A DNA stretch of 64,000 bases from Acidimicrobiales bacterium (lineage in GTDB: Bacteria > Actinomycetota > Acidimicrobiia > Acidimicrobiales > SZUA-35): assembly GCA_020630065.1 (NCBI GenBank), contig JAHDCC010000009.1, positions 1 to 64,000 of the forward strand. The letters are read 5' to 3'. The position numbers and the translations under genes were made by a program. Under the pieces are notes generated by a model. The model was given only the letters and a program-made list of their open reading frames with translations, did no database searches and was not told the origin of the DNA. Shown in pieces: positions 56,934 to 64,000 of this stretch; the first letter of the stretch is position 1; every line of letters begins with the position of its first letter.

Positions 56934-57659
56934 CTATCTGTCGTTTGCCGCCTGATCCAGATGTGACCAATCAGACGAAACCATGTCCCGATCGTTTGAT
57001 GAACGCGAAGACCCTGTCCGTGGACGTCGAAACACTATCCGCCGTGACGGGTTCTTCGTAGCAGACCGCTTCCTACGACGAGAACCTTTAACCTTCAGCG
57101 TTGGGTCGGCCTCTTGAGAGACTGACCGCTTCTGCAAGTCCGAGGCAACTTGGACTTTCTCAGTTCCATCTTGTTCAACCGATTCAGATTCGCCAATTTG
57201 GCCAATATCCGACGCCAATGGCACCGCCAACGTCGAGGTTTGTGGCCGCTGCTGCACGTAGTTCTGCCAACGAACCAGTCGTCCACCGATCCGAACAGCA
57301 GCGTTTAGATATGCCACCAAAGCGATTGTGGCGACCGCTAGTGCCACCAAGAATGGACCGCGCAGAACGATCGCCAAACCTGCAGAAACGATCACAGTCA
57401 CCGTTAACGCAATCAGAAGCTGGCGACGGCGCGCAAAAACCGATTGCCGCTGCCATGAACGTAACGGGCGAAGAATCGGCTGAAAAACACCTGAACCCAA
57501 CGACCACAACGACGGACGAACATAGTCAATTCCGCCGTCGTTCGAACGCATCCGACGAACCAAATACGAGATCTTGGACAGCGCTGGCCGCCCTAACGCC
57601 CAAAGCCACGCCAGAACGAGTACGCCCGCTACAACAATGTTGAAGATAGAACTGTTCAT
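56934..57659 (-). CDS. GlpR/SepX-like membrane protein (putative cell-division factor)
   Basis: The protein has an N-terminal helix (about 5-22), a cytoplasmic stretch, then two close helices (about 82-100 and 103-120) preceded by FARRRQLL, and a long basic tail (RRRKRS, RRIVFRRPR). This layout and the neighbouring galU and moeA match GlpR of Corynebacterium, SepX of Streptomyces and Rv0996 of M. tuberculosis. GlpR is the membrane receptor of the MoeA-like protein Glp at the division site. Here the gene overlaps moaC by four bases. The assignment rests on topology and synteny, not on a conserved motif. Confidence 0.65.
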   Translation of the reverse strand: MNSSIFNIVVAGVLVLAWLWALGRPALSKISYLVRRMRSNDGGIDYVRPSLWSLGSGVFQPILRPLRSWQRQSVFARRRQLLIALTVTVIVSAGLAIVLRGPFLVALAVATIALVAYLNAAVRIGGRLVRWQNYVQQRPQTSTLAVPLASDIGQIGESESVEQDGTEKVQVASDLQKRSVSQEADPTLKVKGSRRRKRSATKNPSRRIVFRRPRTGSSRSSNDRDMVSSDWSHLDQAANDR

Positions 57660-58204
57660 CGAGGAAAAGACCCGAACGAGTCTCCACCTGGCTCCTCACC
57701 ATCTACGGCTTCGACCCGACGATACGGGCCCGAACGACCACCGGTTTTCTCCCACAACGCTATGTCGGCGATCACCATCGACTTATCAGCCGACTTACAC
57801 ATGTCGTAAATCGTCAGAGCGGCGACCGAACATGCAGTTAACGCTTCCATCTCGACACCGGTGCGATCGACTGTGTCAACCTCGGCTTCGACCTCGATGT
57901 AGTTGTCACGAATATCGAAACTAACGTTTACTGCGCCGACCGTGACACTATGACACAATGGCAGCAAGTCAGGAGTTTTCTTCGCCGCCTGAATTGCAGC
58001 GATACGAGCCACCGCCAGCACGTCACCTTTAGTTACAGTGCCACGGGCAACCAAGTCAGTGGTTTCGGGCCGCATATGCACGCGCCCCCGAGCCACCGCT
58101 CGTCGAAACGTAGGCTCCTTAGGCGTTACGTCGACCATGCGTGCTCGGCCAATTGGATCAAGATGAGTTAGTTTGCGATCTCCCACATGGCCAAGATAGT
58201 GCAT
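57656..58204 (-). CDS. moaC: cyclic pyranopterin monophosphate synthase
   Basis: It completes the first step of molybdenum cofactor synthesis after MoaA. Motifs: MVDVTPKEPTFRRA, KKTPDLLPLCHSV, and the active-site region VEMEALTACSVAALTIYDMCKS with Lys in ADKSM. The N-terminus MHYLGHVGDRKLTHLDPIGRA is the usual one. It lies 18 bp after moaA and overlaps the GlpR-like gene downstream. Confidence 0.96.
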   Translation of the reverse strand: MHYLGHVGDRKLTHLDPIGRARMVDVTPKEPTFRRAVARGRVHMRPETTDLVARGTVTKGDVLAVARIAAIQAAKKTPDLLPLCHSVTVGAVNVSFDIRDNYIEVEAEVDTVDRTGVEMEALTACSVAALTIYDMCKSADKSMVIADIALWEKTGGRSGPYRRVEAVDGEEPGGDSFGSFPR

Positions 58205-58222
58205 TTTGTGGCGACTGGTCGA

Positions 58223-59239
58223 CTACCCGCCCACTTGGCTCATAGATTTTGATGGACGGATGAAGTAGACCTGCCCAATATTGTGTCCGGAGCGCTTCGC
58301 TTCGACCTCCTCAACGATCGCTTTTGCCAGCTGCTCATCGGTACCTCCACCTCGCAGCAATGCCCGAAGATCCAAGTGTTCGAGCGCAAAAAGACAGTTT
58401 CGAAGTTGACCATCTGACGTCAAACGGATCCGGTCGCACGACTCACAGAACGGTTCGCTCACGCTGGCTATAATCCCAAATTCTCCCCACTGGGCATTTT
58501 CACCCAAGTCGGAAGAAACGTCAGACTTTGGTTCGAATCGGAACCGTTCGGCGGGAGATGAACCGCGCTCAAGACTCTCGGAGCGATAGTGCTCTGTAAC
58601 CTGATCCATAATTTCGGACGCCGCTACCACCCGATCTTGTGACCATTCCTCACCAGCATCCAGTGGCATAAACTCGATGAACCGAATGACCACATCTGAG
58701 GTTCTACCAAATTCCAGGAAGTCGATGATCTCGGTGTCGTTAATACCTTTCATCAGCATCACGTTGACCTTCACCGGGTCAAAACCCGCCTGCTTGGCTG
58801 CGTCGATCCCCTCGATGACCTGTTGCAGCTGATCACGGCGAGTCAGTTCCACGAACTTCTGCCGATCAAGGGTGTCCAGGCTAATGTTGATTCGAGTTAG
58901 GCCAGCTTCGAATAGGTCCACTGCGTGGCGTTCCAGAGTCGCCCCGTTGGTCGTCATCGACAACTCGACACCCAAGCTGGCTAAGCGAGATACCAACACA
59001 TGCAGCTCACGTCTGAGTGTCGGTTCACCCCCGGTCAGGCGAATCGATTCCAAACCAAACCGTTCAACTAAAATGTTCGCGATCCGATAGATCTCGTCGA
59101 ACGTCAAGATCTCTGAACGGTCGAGCCACACCATTCCCTCTTCGGGCATACAGTATTGGCAGCGAAAATTACATCGATCAGTGACCGAAATCCTCAGATC
59201 TTTGTGGACTCGGCCAAAGGTATCGATAAGTGGTTGCAC
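58223..59239 (-). CDS. moaA: GTP 3',8-cyclase
   Basis: A radical-SAM enzyme that converts GTP to the cyclic intermediate of molybdopterin. The N-terminal cluster motif is CNFRCQYC in TDRCNFRCQYCMP. The C-terminal cluster cysteines are in CESCDRIRLTSDGQLRNCLF, and the protein ends with the double Gly (QVGG) needed for activity. Position and spacing (11 bp to moeA, 18 bp to moaC) show an operon. A stretch near residue 225-255 is longer than in many homologues. Confidence 0.97.
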   Translation of the reverse strand: MQPLIDTFGRVHKDLRISVTDRCNFRCQYCMPEEGMVWLDRSEILTFDEIYRIANILVERFGLESIRLTGGEPTLRRELHVLVSRLASLGVELSMTTNGATLERHAVDLFEAGLTRINISLDTLDRQKFVELTRRDQLQQVIEGIDAAKQAGFDPVKVNVMLMKGINDTEIIDFLEFGRTSDVVIRFIEFMPLDAGEEWSQDRVVAASEIMDQVTEHYRSESLERGSSPAERFRFEPKSDVSSDLGENAQWGEFGIIASVSEPFCESCDRIRLTSDGQLRNCLFALEHLDLRALLRGGGTDEQLAKAIVEEVEAKRSGHNIGQVYFIRPSKSMSQVGG

Positions 59240-59249
59240 ATAACGAAGT

Positions 59250-60503
59250 CTACTCCACTATGAACGATGCCGAGAAAGCGGACTCGCTGGTTAACAGGAC
59301 ATTAATGCGGCCCCCAGCGGCGATCTGAGCCCCATCGGGCAGAACAGCTAAGGCATTGGACGCTGCTAGTGCGCTAAGCTGGTGAGAGCCTTGAGCGCCG
59401 GCTGAACGCACATGAATGGCACCGTCATTCTGGTACGAGGCCACCGCACGTACGAAATGGGTTTTCCCGTCGGCACGTCGCCGCATCGGCTCATCGGCGA
59501 TAGCTGATACAACGCGCCGGAACGGCTTGGAATCACCCAACATCATTCGAAGGCTAGGGCGGGCAAACAGCTCAAACGATACTGCAGCCGACACCGGGTT
59601 TCCCGGTAATCCGAATATTGGTGTGTCACGCAACAAACCAAACGAAAGCGGCTTTGCGGGTTTGATCGCGATCTGCATCCAGTTCAGATCCCCCAAACGG
59701 TTCAAGACCGCTTTGACCGGATCGTAATCACCCATCGACACCCCACCAGAGCTTATGATCACGTCGCATTCTTCGACGCCAGCTACATAAGCTGCTTCGA
59801 CCAAGGCCTCATCATCGCTTACGTGCCCTAAATCCACGGCGCTACAGCCAGCGGCTTCAACCAACGAAACCAGCATAGGCCGATTCGAGTCATAGATCTG
59901 GCCTGGACCTAACGACGCCGGAGGCCGGACTAACTCGTCGCCAGTGGAAATCACGCCAACTCGAGGCCGCGCATACACCTCGACTGTGGCAACACCAACC
60001 GATGTCAAAAGTCCGATGTGGCTCGGGTTAAATACTGTGCCAGCGGAAACTACGACGTCTCCGGGCTCAACATCGCTACCGGCTGGCCGAACGTGGTTGC
60101 CTGCTTCGACCGCACCGTGAAAGGCGACTGTCTCAGTTCCGTCGACATCTGAAACCTCGGTTAGCTCGACCATTATGACCGCATCAGCGCCATCGGGTAA
60201 TGGCGCACCCGTCATGATCCTCATGGCTTCACCAGGCTCAAGTCGCCTGGTTGCGGTCTGCCCCGCAGCAATAGTCTCGATTACAGGAACGTGAACCGGC
60301 GTCGAGCTCGACGCACCGGCTGAATCCGCAGCAACGAGCGCGAATCCGTCCATGGCCACACTGTTAAACGGCGGGATTTGAACGGCGGAAGACACCTGAT
60401 TTGCCGACACCAAGCCCAAAGCGTCAGCGACCGGAACCTCAACCACCCGGGACTGCTTGATGTCGCCAAATATGCGGGCTTGGGCGTCGCTAAGAGAAAT
60501 CAT
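59250..60503 (-). CDS. moeA: molybdopterin molybdenumtransferase (MoeA/gephyrin-like, possible Glp)
   Basis: The MoeA family inserts molybdenum into molybdopterin. Motifs: PPFNSVAMDGFAL, MTGAPLPDGADAVIMVE, VGVISTGDEL, ISSGGVSMGDYD and GLPGNPVSA. ATG 60503 is 36 bp after galU. In corynebacteria and mycobacteria the moeA copy beside galU is Glp, which binds FtsZ and the membrane receptor GlpR. The GlpR-like gene three genes downstream makes a division role possible, while moaA and moaC in between favour a cofactor role. Both may apply. Confidence 0.95.
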   Translation of the reverse strand: MISLSDAQARIFGDIKQSRVVEVPVADALGLVSANQVSSAVQIPPFNSVAMDGFALVAADSAGASSSTPVHVPVIETIAAGQTATRRLEPGEAMRIMTGAPLPDGADAVIMVELTEVSDVDGTETVAFHGAVEAGNHVRPAGSDVEPGDVVVSAGTVFNPSHIGLLTSVGVATVEVYARPRVGVISTGDELVRPPASLGPGQIYDSNRPMLVSLVEAAGCSAVDLGHVSDDEALVEAAYVAGVEECDVIISSGGVSMGDYDPVKAVLNRLGDLNWMQIAIKPAKPLSFGLLRDTPIFGLPGNPVSAAVSFELFARPSLRMMLGDSKPFRRVVSAIADEPMRRRADGKTHFVRAVASYQNDGAIHVRSAGAQGSHQLSALAASNALAVLPDGAQIAAGGRINVLLTSESAFSASFIVE

Positions 60504-60539
60504 GTACGTACCCTAGCCCCACTCCCCTGAAGGCACAGT

Positions 60540-61427
60540 CTATGAAACGAGGCCTTCACGAATTGCGATGTCTCGTAGAATCGTCCGAAACTCTGGCCCA
60601 AGATCTTCGCGCTCTAGCGCTAACTCCACTACAGCTCGCAGATAGTCGATCTTTTTGCCGGTATCAAAACGACCTTCAGTGAACGTGAATCCCAACATGC
60701 GCTGGTACGTCATCAGAGACGCCATCGCGTCGGTGATCTGAATTTCGCCCCCCGCTCCTGGCTGAGTTTTGGCAATCTCATCAAAAATCTCGGGGGTAAA
60801 AACGTATCGACCCATCACAGCCAAGTTTGACGGCGCCACCTCGGGATCTGGTTTCTCCACCAGCTCCGAGACTTGAACCAAATTGTCCGACAATGCCGTA
60901 GCCGCAGCACACCCATACGAACCGATGTCCTGTTTCGGGACTTCCATCAATGCCACAACTGAACTTTGCTCAGCTTCGTACGCCGCAATCATACCTTTCA
61001 ACACTGGCGAAGATCGGTGCATGATGTCATCACCCAGCAGAACAGCAAACGGTTCACCGCCAATATGATTCTTGGCCATTCCAATAGCGTGCCCAAGCCC
61101 TAGCGCTTCACCCTGGCGAACGAAATGGATCTGGGCCATCTCAGAAATTCGTCGAATTTCTCGAACCTCATCGGTTTTACCTTTAGCCGTCAACGCATCT
61201 TCGAGGTCGACCAGCCGGTCAAAATGATCTTCCAGGCTTTTCTTGTGACGAGACGTAATTACCAGGATGTCTTCGATTCCAGCGTCGACCGCCTCTTCGA
61301 TGATGTATTGGATTACCGGCCGATCAACTACAGGAAGCATTTCCTTCGGACTTGACTTAGTGAAGGGCAGGAAACGTGTTCCTAGACCAGCTGCAGGAAT
61401 TACGGCTTTTTTAACCTTGGCGGCCAT
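60540..61427 (-). CDS. galU: UTP-glucose-1-phosphate uridylyltransferase
   Basis: It makes UDP-glucose, a donor for cell-envelope glycans and for OtsA. Motifs: AVIPAAGLGTRFLPFTKSSPKEMLPVVDRP at the N-terminus, GLGHAI, LLGDDI and RFDTGKKIDYL. I place the start at ATG 61427 (MAAKVKKAVIP) with AGGA upstream; the longest frame to 61502 adds 25 residues unlike the family. It heads the operon galU, moeA, moaA, moaC and the GlpR-like gene. Confidence 0.96.
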   Translation of the reverse strand: MAAKVKKAVIPAAGLGTRFLPFTKSSPKEMLPVVDRPVIQYIIEEAVDAGIEDILVITSRHKKSLEDHFDRLVDLEDALTAKGKTDEVREIRRISEMAQIHFVRQGEALGLGHAIGMAKNHIGGEPFAVLLGDDIMHRSSPVLKGMIAAYEAEQSSVVALMEVPKQDIGSYGCAAATALSDNLVQVSELVEKPDPEVAPSNLAVMGRYVFTPEIFDEIAKTQPGAGGEIQITDAMASLMTYQRMLGFTFTEGRFDTGKKIDYLRAVVELALEREDLGPEFRTILRDIAIREGLVS

Positions 61428-61578
61428 CGTTGAAATCCTTTGTTCGGCTCTAGATGTAGAATAACCCACTTCTGGGGGCCACGCCTGTGAGCGATTTACC
61501 ACAGTGGGCTCAATGCCCGCTTTGGGGCGAACAGATGCTACCTTACAATAGGTTACTTGGTGGTCTTCGGGAGTTTCT

Positions 61579-61911
61579 ATGCCAACATACGATTATAAAT
61601 GCACGGTCTGTGACGAACGGTTCGAGGTTACGCAATCAATCCACGAGGATTCACTGACCACTATCGAGGACTGCGCGGTTAGCGAAGACAGCTTACATCA
61701 CGTCAAGAAAGTCTTCGGGGCAGTCAGTATCTCGTTCAAAGGTTCGGGATTTTACCGAAACGACTCTCGCGGGTCGAAATCTTCAACCGACACTGCACCA
61801 TCTTCGACATCAAACTCTTCTAGCTCTTCTAGTTCTTCCTCTACTGAGACGAAGACACCGGCTAAGTCAGAAAAACCGTCGAAGACGACGTCCGACAATT
61901 CTGCTGCTTAG
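61579..61911 (+). CDS. FmdB-like zinc-ribbon protein with Ser-rich tail, one knuckle degraded
   Basis: The N-terminus MPTYDYKCTVCDERFE and the core SFKGSGFYRND match the FmdB/Rv0991c (Ruby) family, small regulators linked to chaperone function in mycobacteria. The usual second CxxC reads IEDC, so only three of four zinc-binding cysteines remain. The tail is Ser/Thr-rich and disordered. GGGAG stands five to six bases before ATG 61579. It is divergent from galU, as Rv0991c lies near galU in mycobacteria. Confidence 0.88.
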   Translation: MPTYDYKCTVCDERFEVTQSIHEDSLTTIEDCAVSEDSLHHVKKVFGAVSISFKGSGFYRNDSRGSKSSTDTAPSSTSNSSSSSSSSSTETKTPAKSEKPSKTTSDNSAA

Positions 61912-61917
61912 CCGACT

Positions 61918-63264
61918 TTATGCTCCGGCGAGTGAGATACCTGAGATAACTACAGGTGGAGCGGTCACTCCGCTCGCCAGATAGGTGACCTCTCCCCCGA
62001 CGGCGCTCACATCGAGCAGCAATCGTTGAAGTGTCGACCCGATCGTGCATTCAGCGACCGGCTCGGCTAACTCGCCGTCTCTAACCATGCGCCCTTCAAC
62101 CCCGACCGAGAAATCTCCGGATACCGGGTTTACGCCGCTGTGCAAACCAGCCAGATTAAACACGTAGAGACCCAATTCGACGTCACCAATCAATTCGGCT
62201 AGTGAACCCGATCCAGGTGCAACCGCTAAGGCTTGGACACCCGGAGATGGCAGACCGCGAACACCACGAACCGCAGACCCGGTCGAGCCTTCACCCGATC
62301 GACGGCCGGTGTAGGAGTCATGCAAGTATCCGTTTAACACTCCGTCGGTGATCAGCGGGTTACGACGACAGGCCAAACCTTCACCATCATGGGAGTCCGC
62401 AGCCAACGAGCGATGATCGGTTGGGTCATCGATAAGCGAAATATGTTCCGAAGCTACCTTTTGACCTACTCGTCCAACGAATGGCGAACGACCTTTCAGT
62501 ATCCGGTCGCCGGATAATGTCGAGGCGATCAAACCGTAAACGGTCGCAACCATCCGGGGCTCGAGCACCAAATCGACCTTTGCACTGTCGGGCTTCTTCG
62601 CTCCGAGGAGATCAACCGAGCGACTGATTGCGTCGGTGACCACGTCATCGAGCGACAAATCCGATAGTTTACGGGCACTATCGTAACCAAATCCGGTCTG
62701 TGTGCTTTCCCCGTGTTGAGCTAACGCCTGAACCGATACGCCAGCAGAACTAGCCCTGGTAGAAGCCGCTATCCCTGACGTACTCGCCAACGCAAACGAC
62801 GCCGTCGAATCGCCGTAGGAAGCCGTTCGAACCCCAACTATCTTGTCGTGACCGGTCCTAACCCGCTTCTCGATATCCAACGCCATCTGGACTTTCGTCT
62901 CAGACGACGTGGCATCAACTTCATCAGACCAAAGATCAATATCAACCGCATCGACCCCATCGGGCTCAGCGATCCCCACATGTTCGTCGGGTTCTGAAAA
63001 CGCTGCGTTACTTCGAGCCTGGGCAAAGGTGTCAGCGACAACATCTGGATCTAACGACCCGGCGCTGGCAAAACCTTGCTTGCCGTCGATGAGGACGCGC
63101 ACCCCAAGACCCATACTTTCCGCAGACGTCATCGACTCGACTTCACCGTCGTACGCTTTCACACTGGTAGACCGACCGTGGGAACAGGCGACTTCAATTT
63201 GTTCATTCGAGGCTGCCGATTGAACGACGCCGTTGGCAATCTCAAGAAGTTTCTCAGGGGTCAT
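61918..63264 (-). CDS. tldE: TldE/PmbA-type metalloprotease-family subunit
   Basis: The partner of TldD in the TldD/TldE heterodimer, which degrades unfolded peptides and processes some peptide modifications. The 448-residue protein has the TldD/PmbA fold, with the C-terminal GLHSGVNPVSGDFSVGVEGRMVRDGE, but not the HExxxH site, as expected of TldE. ATG 63264 overlaps the tldD stop by four bases. It ends six bases from the FmdB-like gene (convergent). Confidence 0.92.
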   Translation of the reverse strand: MTPEKLLEIANGVVQSAASNEQIEVACSHGRSTSVKAYDGEVESMTSAESMGLGVRVLIDGKQGFASAGSLDPDVVADTFAQARSNAAFSEPDEHVGIAEPDGVDAVDIDLWSDEVDATSSETKVQMALDIEKRVRTGHDKIVGVRTASYGDSTASFALASTSGIAASTRASSAGVSVQALAQHGESTQTGFGYDSARKLSDLSLDDVVTDAISRSVDLLGAKKPDSAKVDLVLEPRMVATVYGLIASTLSGDRILKGRSPFVGRVGQKVASEHISLIDDPTDHRSLAADSHDGEGLACRRNPLITDGVLNGYLHDSYTGRRSGEGSTGSAVRGVRGLPSPGVQALAVAPGSGSLAELIGDVELGLYVFNLAGLHSGVNPVSGDFSVGVEGRMVRDGELAEPVAECTIGSTLQRLLLDVSAVGGEVTYLASGVTAPPVVISGISLAGA

Positions 63265-64000
63265 GACGCAGTTCCTCCAATTGTGAGTTCAGCCACTTTG
63301 AGTGTTGGCACACCATCGCCTACCGGCACCCCTTGACCATCTTTGCCACAGGTCCCTGGAGGCCCCATTTCGAAGTCGTTACCGACCGCCTCTATCTGCT
63401 GCAGAACCTTGGGCCCGTTTCCGACTAGCTGCCCATCTCGGAGAGGAGTCGAAATTTTGCCGTCTTCGATCATATAGGCCTCAACCATTCCGAATACAAA
63501 GTCGCCTGATGCGGTATTAACTTGACCGCCTCCTAGGCGGGCGACGTAGACACCGTGGTCGACGCTCGAAATAATGTCTGCTGGGCTTGAATCCCCGGCA
63601 GCCAGGTAGGTGTTAGTCATTCGCACCATTGGGAGATGTCGGTAACTTTGTCGGCGTCCGTTGCCAGAACTTGGTCGCCCCTCTTTGCGGGCCCTGATCG
63701 CATCCCACATGTAGTCGACCAGTATCCCGTTTTCGATCAGAACGTTACGGGCAGGCAGATTTCCTTCATCGTCGACCCCAAACTGACCCCACTCACCCGA
63801 CATGGTGCCATCATCGATCAAGGTGACTAACGGCGACGCCACCTGCTCACCTATCCGGCCTGCAAACGCTGACGCACCTTTTCGAACAAGATCAGCTTCC
63901 AAACCGTGACCACACGCTTCATGGAATAACACGCCACCCGAGCCGGGCCCAATGACGACCGGCAACGACCCTGAGGGGGCGGGCCGCGCCTCTAGTTTAG
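63261..64000 (-). CDS. tldD: TldD zinc metalloprotease subunit (5' partial)
   Basis: The frame stays open to the right window edge (it reads LEARPAPSGSLPVVIGPG before the first apparent start at 63965), so the N-terminal half is outside. The active site is HEACGHGLE, the family's HExxxH zinc motif. The C-terminal NTASGDFVFGMVEAYMIEDGKI and GPPGTCGKDGQGVPVG are typical. It is translationally coupled to tldE. Confidence 0.94.
   Translation of the reverse strand, partial: KLEARPAPSGSLPVVIGPGSGGVLFHEACGHGLEADLVRKGASAFAGRIGEQVASPLVTLIDDGTMSGEWGQFGVDDEGNLPARNVLIENGILVDYMWDAIRARKEGRPSSGNGRRQSYRHLPMVRMTNTYLAAGDSSPADIISSVDHGVYVARLGGGQVNTASGDFVFGMVEAYMIEDGKISTPLRDGQLVGNGPKVLQQIEAVGNDFEMGPPGTCGKDGQGVPVGDGVPTLKVAELTIGGTAS

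Overview
The window reads as a chromosomal segment of a moderate-GC Gram-positive actinobacterium. I lean towards Acidimicrobiia, but that placement is an inference. The actinobacterial signals are a GlnA2-type glutamine synthetase next to a GlnR-like regulator, a SodN/SodX nickel superoxide dismutase pair, actinobacterial Ser/Thr kinase-like proteins with Thr/Pro-rich outer tails, a DUF4397/class F sortase pair, and the order fmdB-like, galU, moeA, ..., GlpR/SepX-like known from mycobacteria and corynebacteria. I found no rRNA, tRNA, CRISPR array, transposase or phage gene. Two genes run off the window: an FHA/trypsin-like protease on the left and tldD on the right.

Layout. 1-9.5 kb: the FHA-protease, an unknown protein, an SNF2 helicase overlapping a SWIM zinc-finger protein, a predicted membrane pseudokinase and a Thr/Lys-rich membrane protein. 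10-22 kb: housekeeping (fumC, an NHLRC2-like protein, a membrane metallopeptidase-like protein, a trehalose-phosphatase/GH15 fusion, ABC-F, sodX, sodN, glnA, a glnR-like regulator). 22-33.4 kb: a 1303-residue fusion of a 12-TM MMPL/RND-like module to a complete Ser/Thr kinase, otsA, aroA, a coiled-coil membrane protein, then a pseudokinase-DUF4397 protein overlapping a class F sortase. 34-40 kb: an M1 aminopeptidase, a phosphoesterase, an M50-like protease and an aldehyde dehydrogenase.

40-48 kb is the most unusual part: eight consecutive minus-strand genes that look like a selenium block. selD starts upstream of its longest uninterrupted reading frame and carries an in-frame UGA at its catalytic position (GAGUGCK). 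Next to it lies a three-gene ABC transporter whose binding protein resembles the proposed selenate/selenium clade of the PhnD superfamily, then a two-component system and a NUDIX protein. Last is a TlpA-like lipoprotein whose gene is split by an in-frame UGA giving a U-P-S-C redox motif. Both UGAs are followed at similar distance by a GC-rich hairpin, as expected of bacterial SECIS elements. selA, selB and selC are not in the window.

48-64 kb: a sulfite-oxidase-family molybdoenzyme, an acidic membrane protein, the methionine/one-carbon operon arsR-methyltransferase, metF, metH headed by a perfect 20-bp palindrome, then the operon galU, moeA, moaA, moaC and a GlpR/SepX-like membrane protein. 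fmdB is divergent from galU, and tldE-tldD close the window.

Themes: selenium uptake and use; molybdenum cofactor synthesis with one molybdoenzyme; trehalose metabolism; and several kinase-like or FHA proteins joined to membrane and cell-surface modules.
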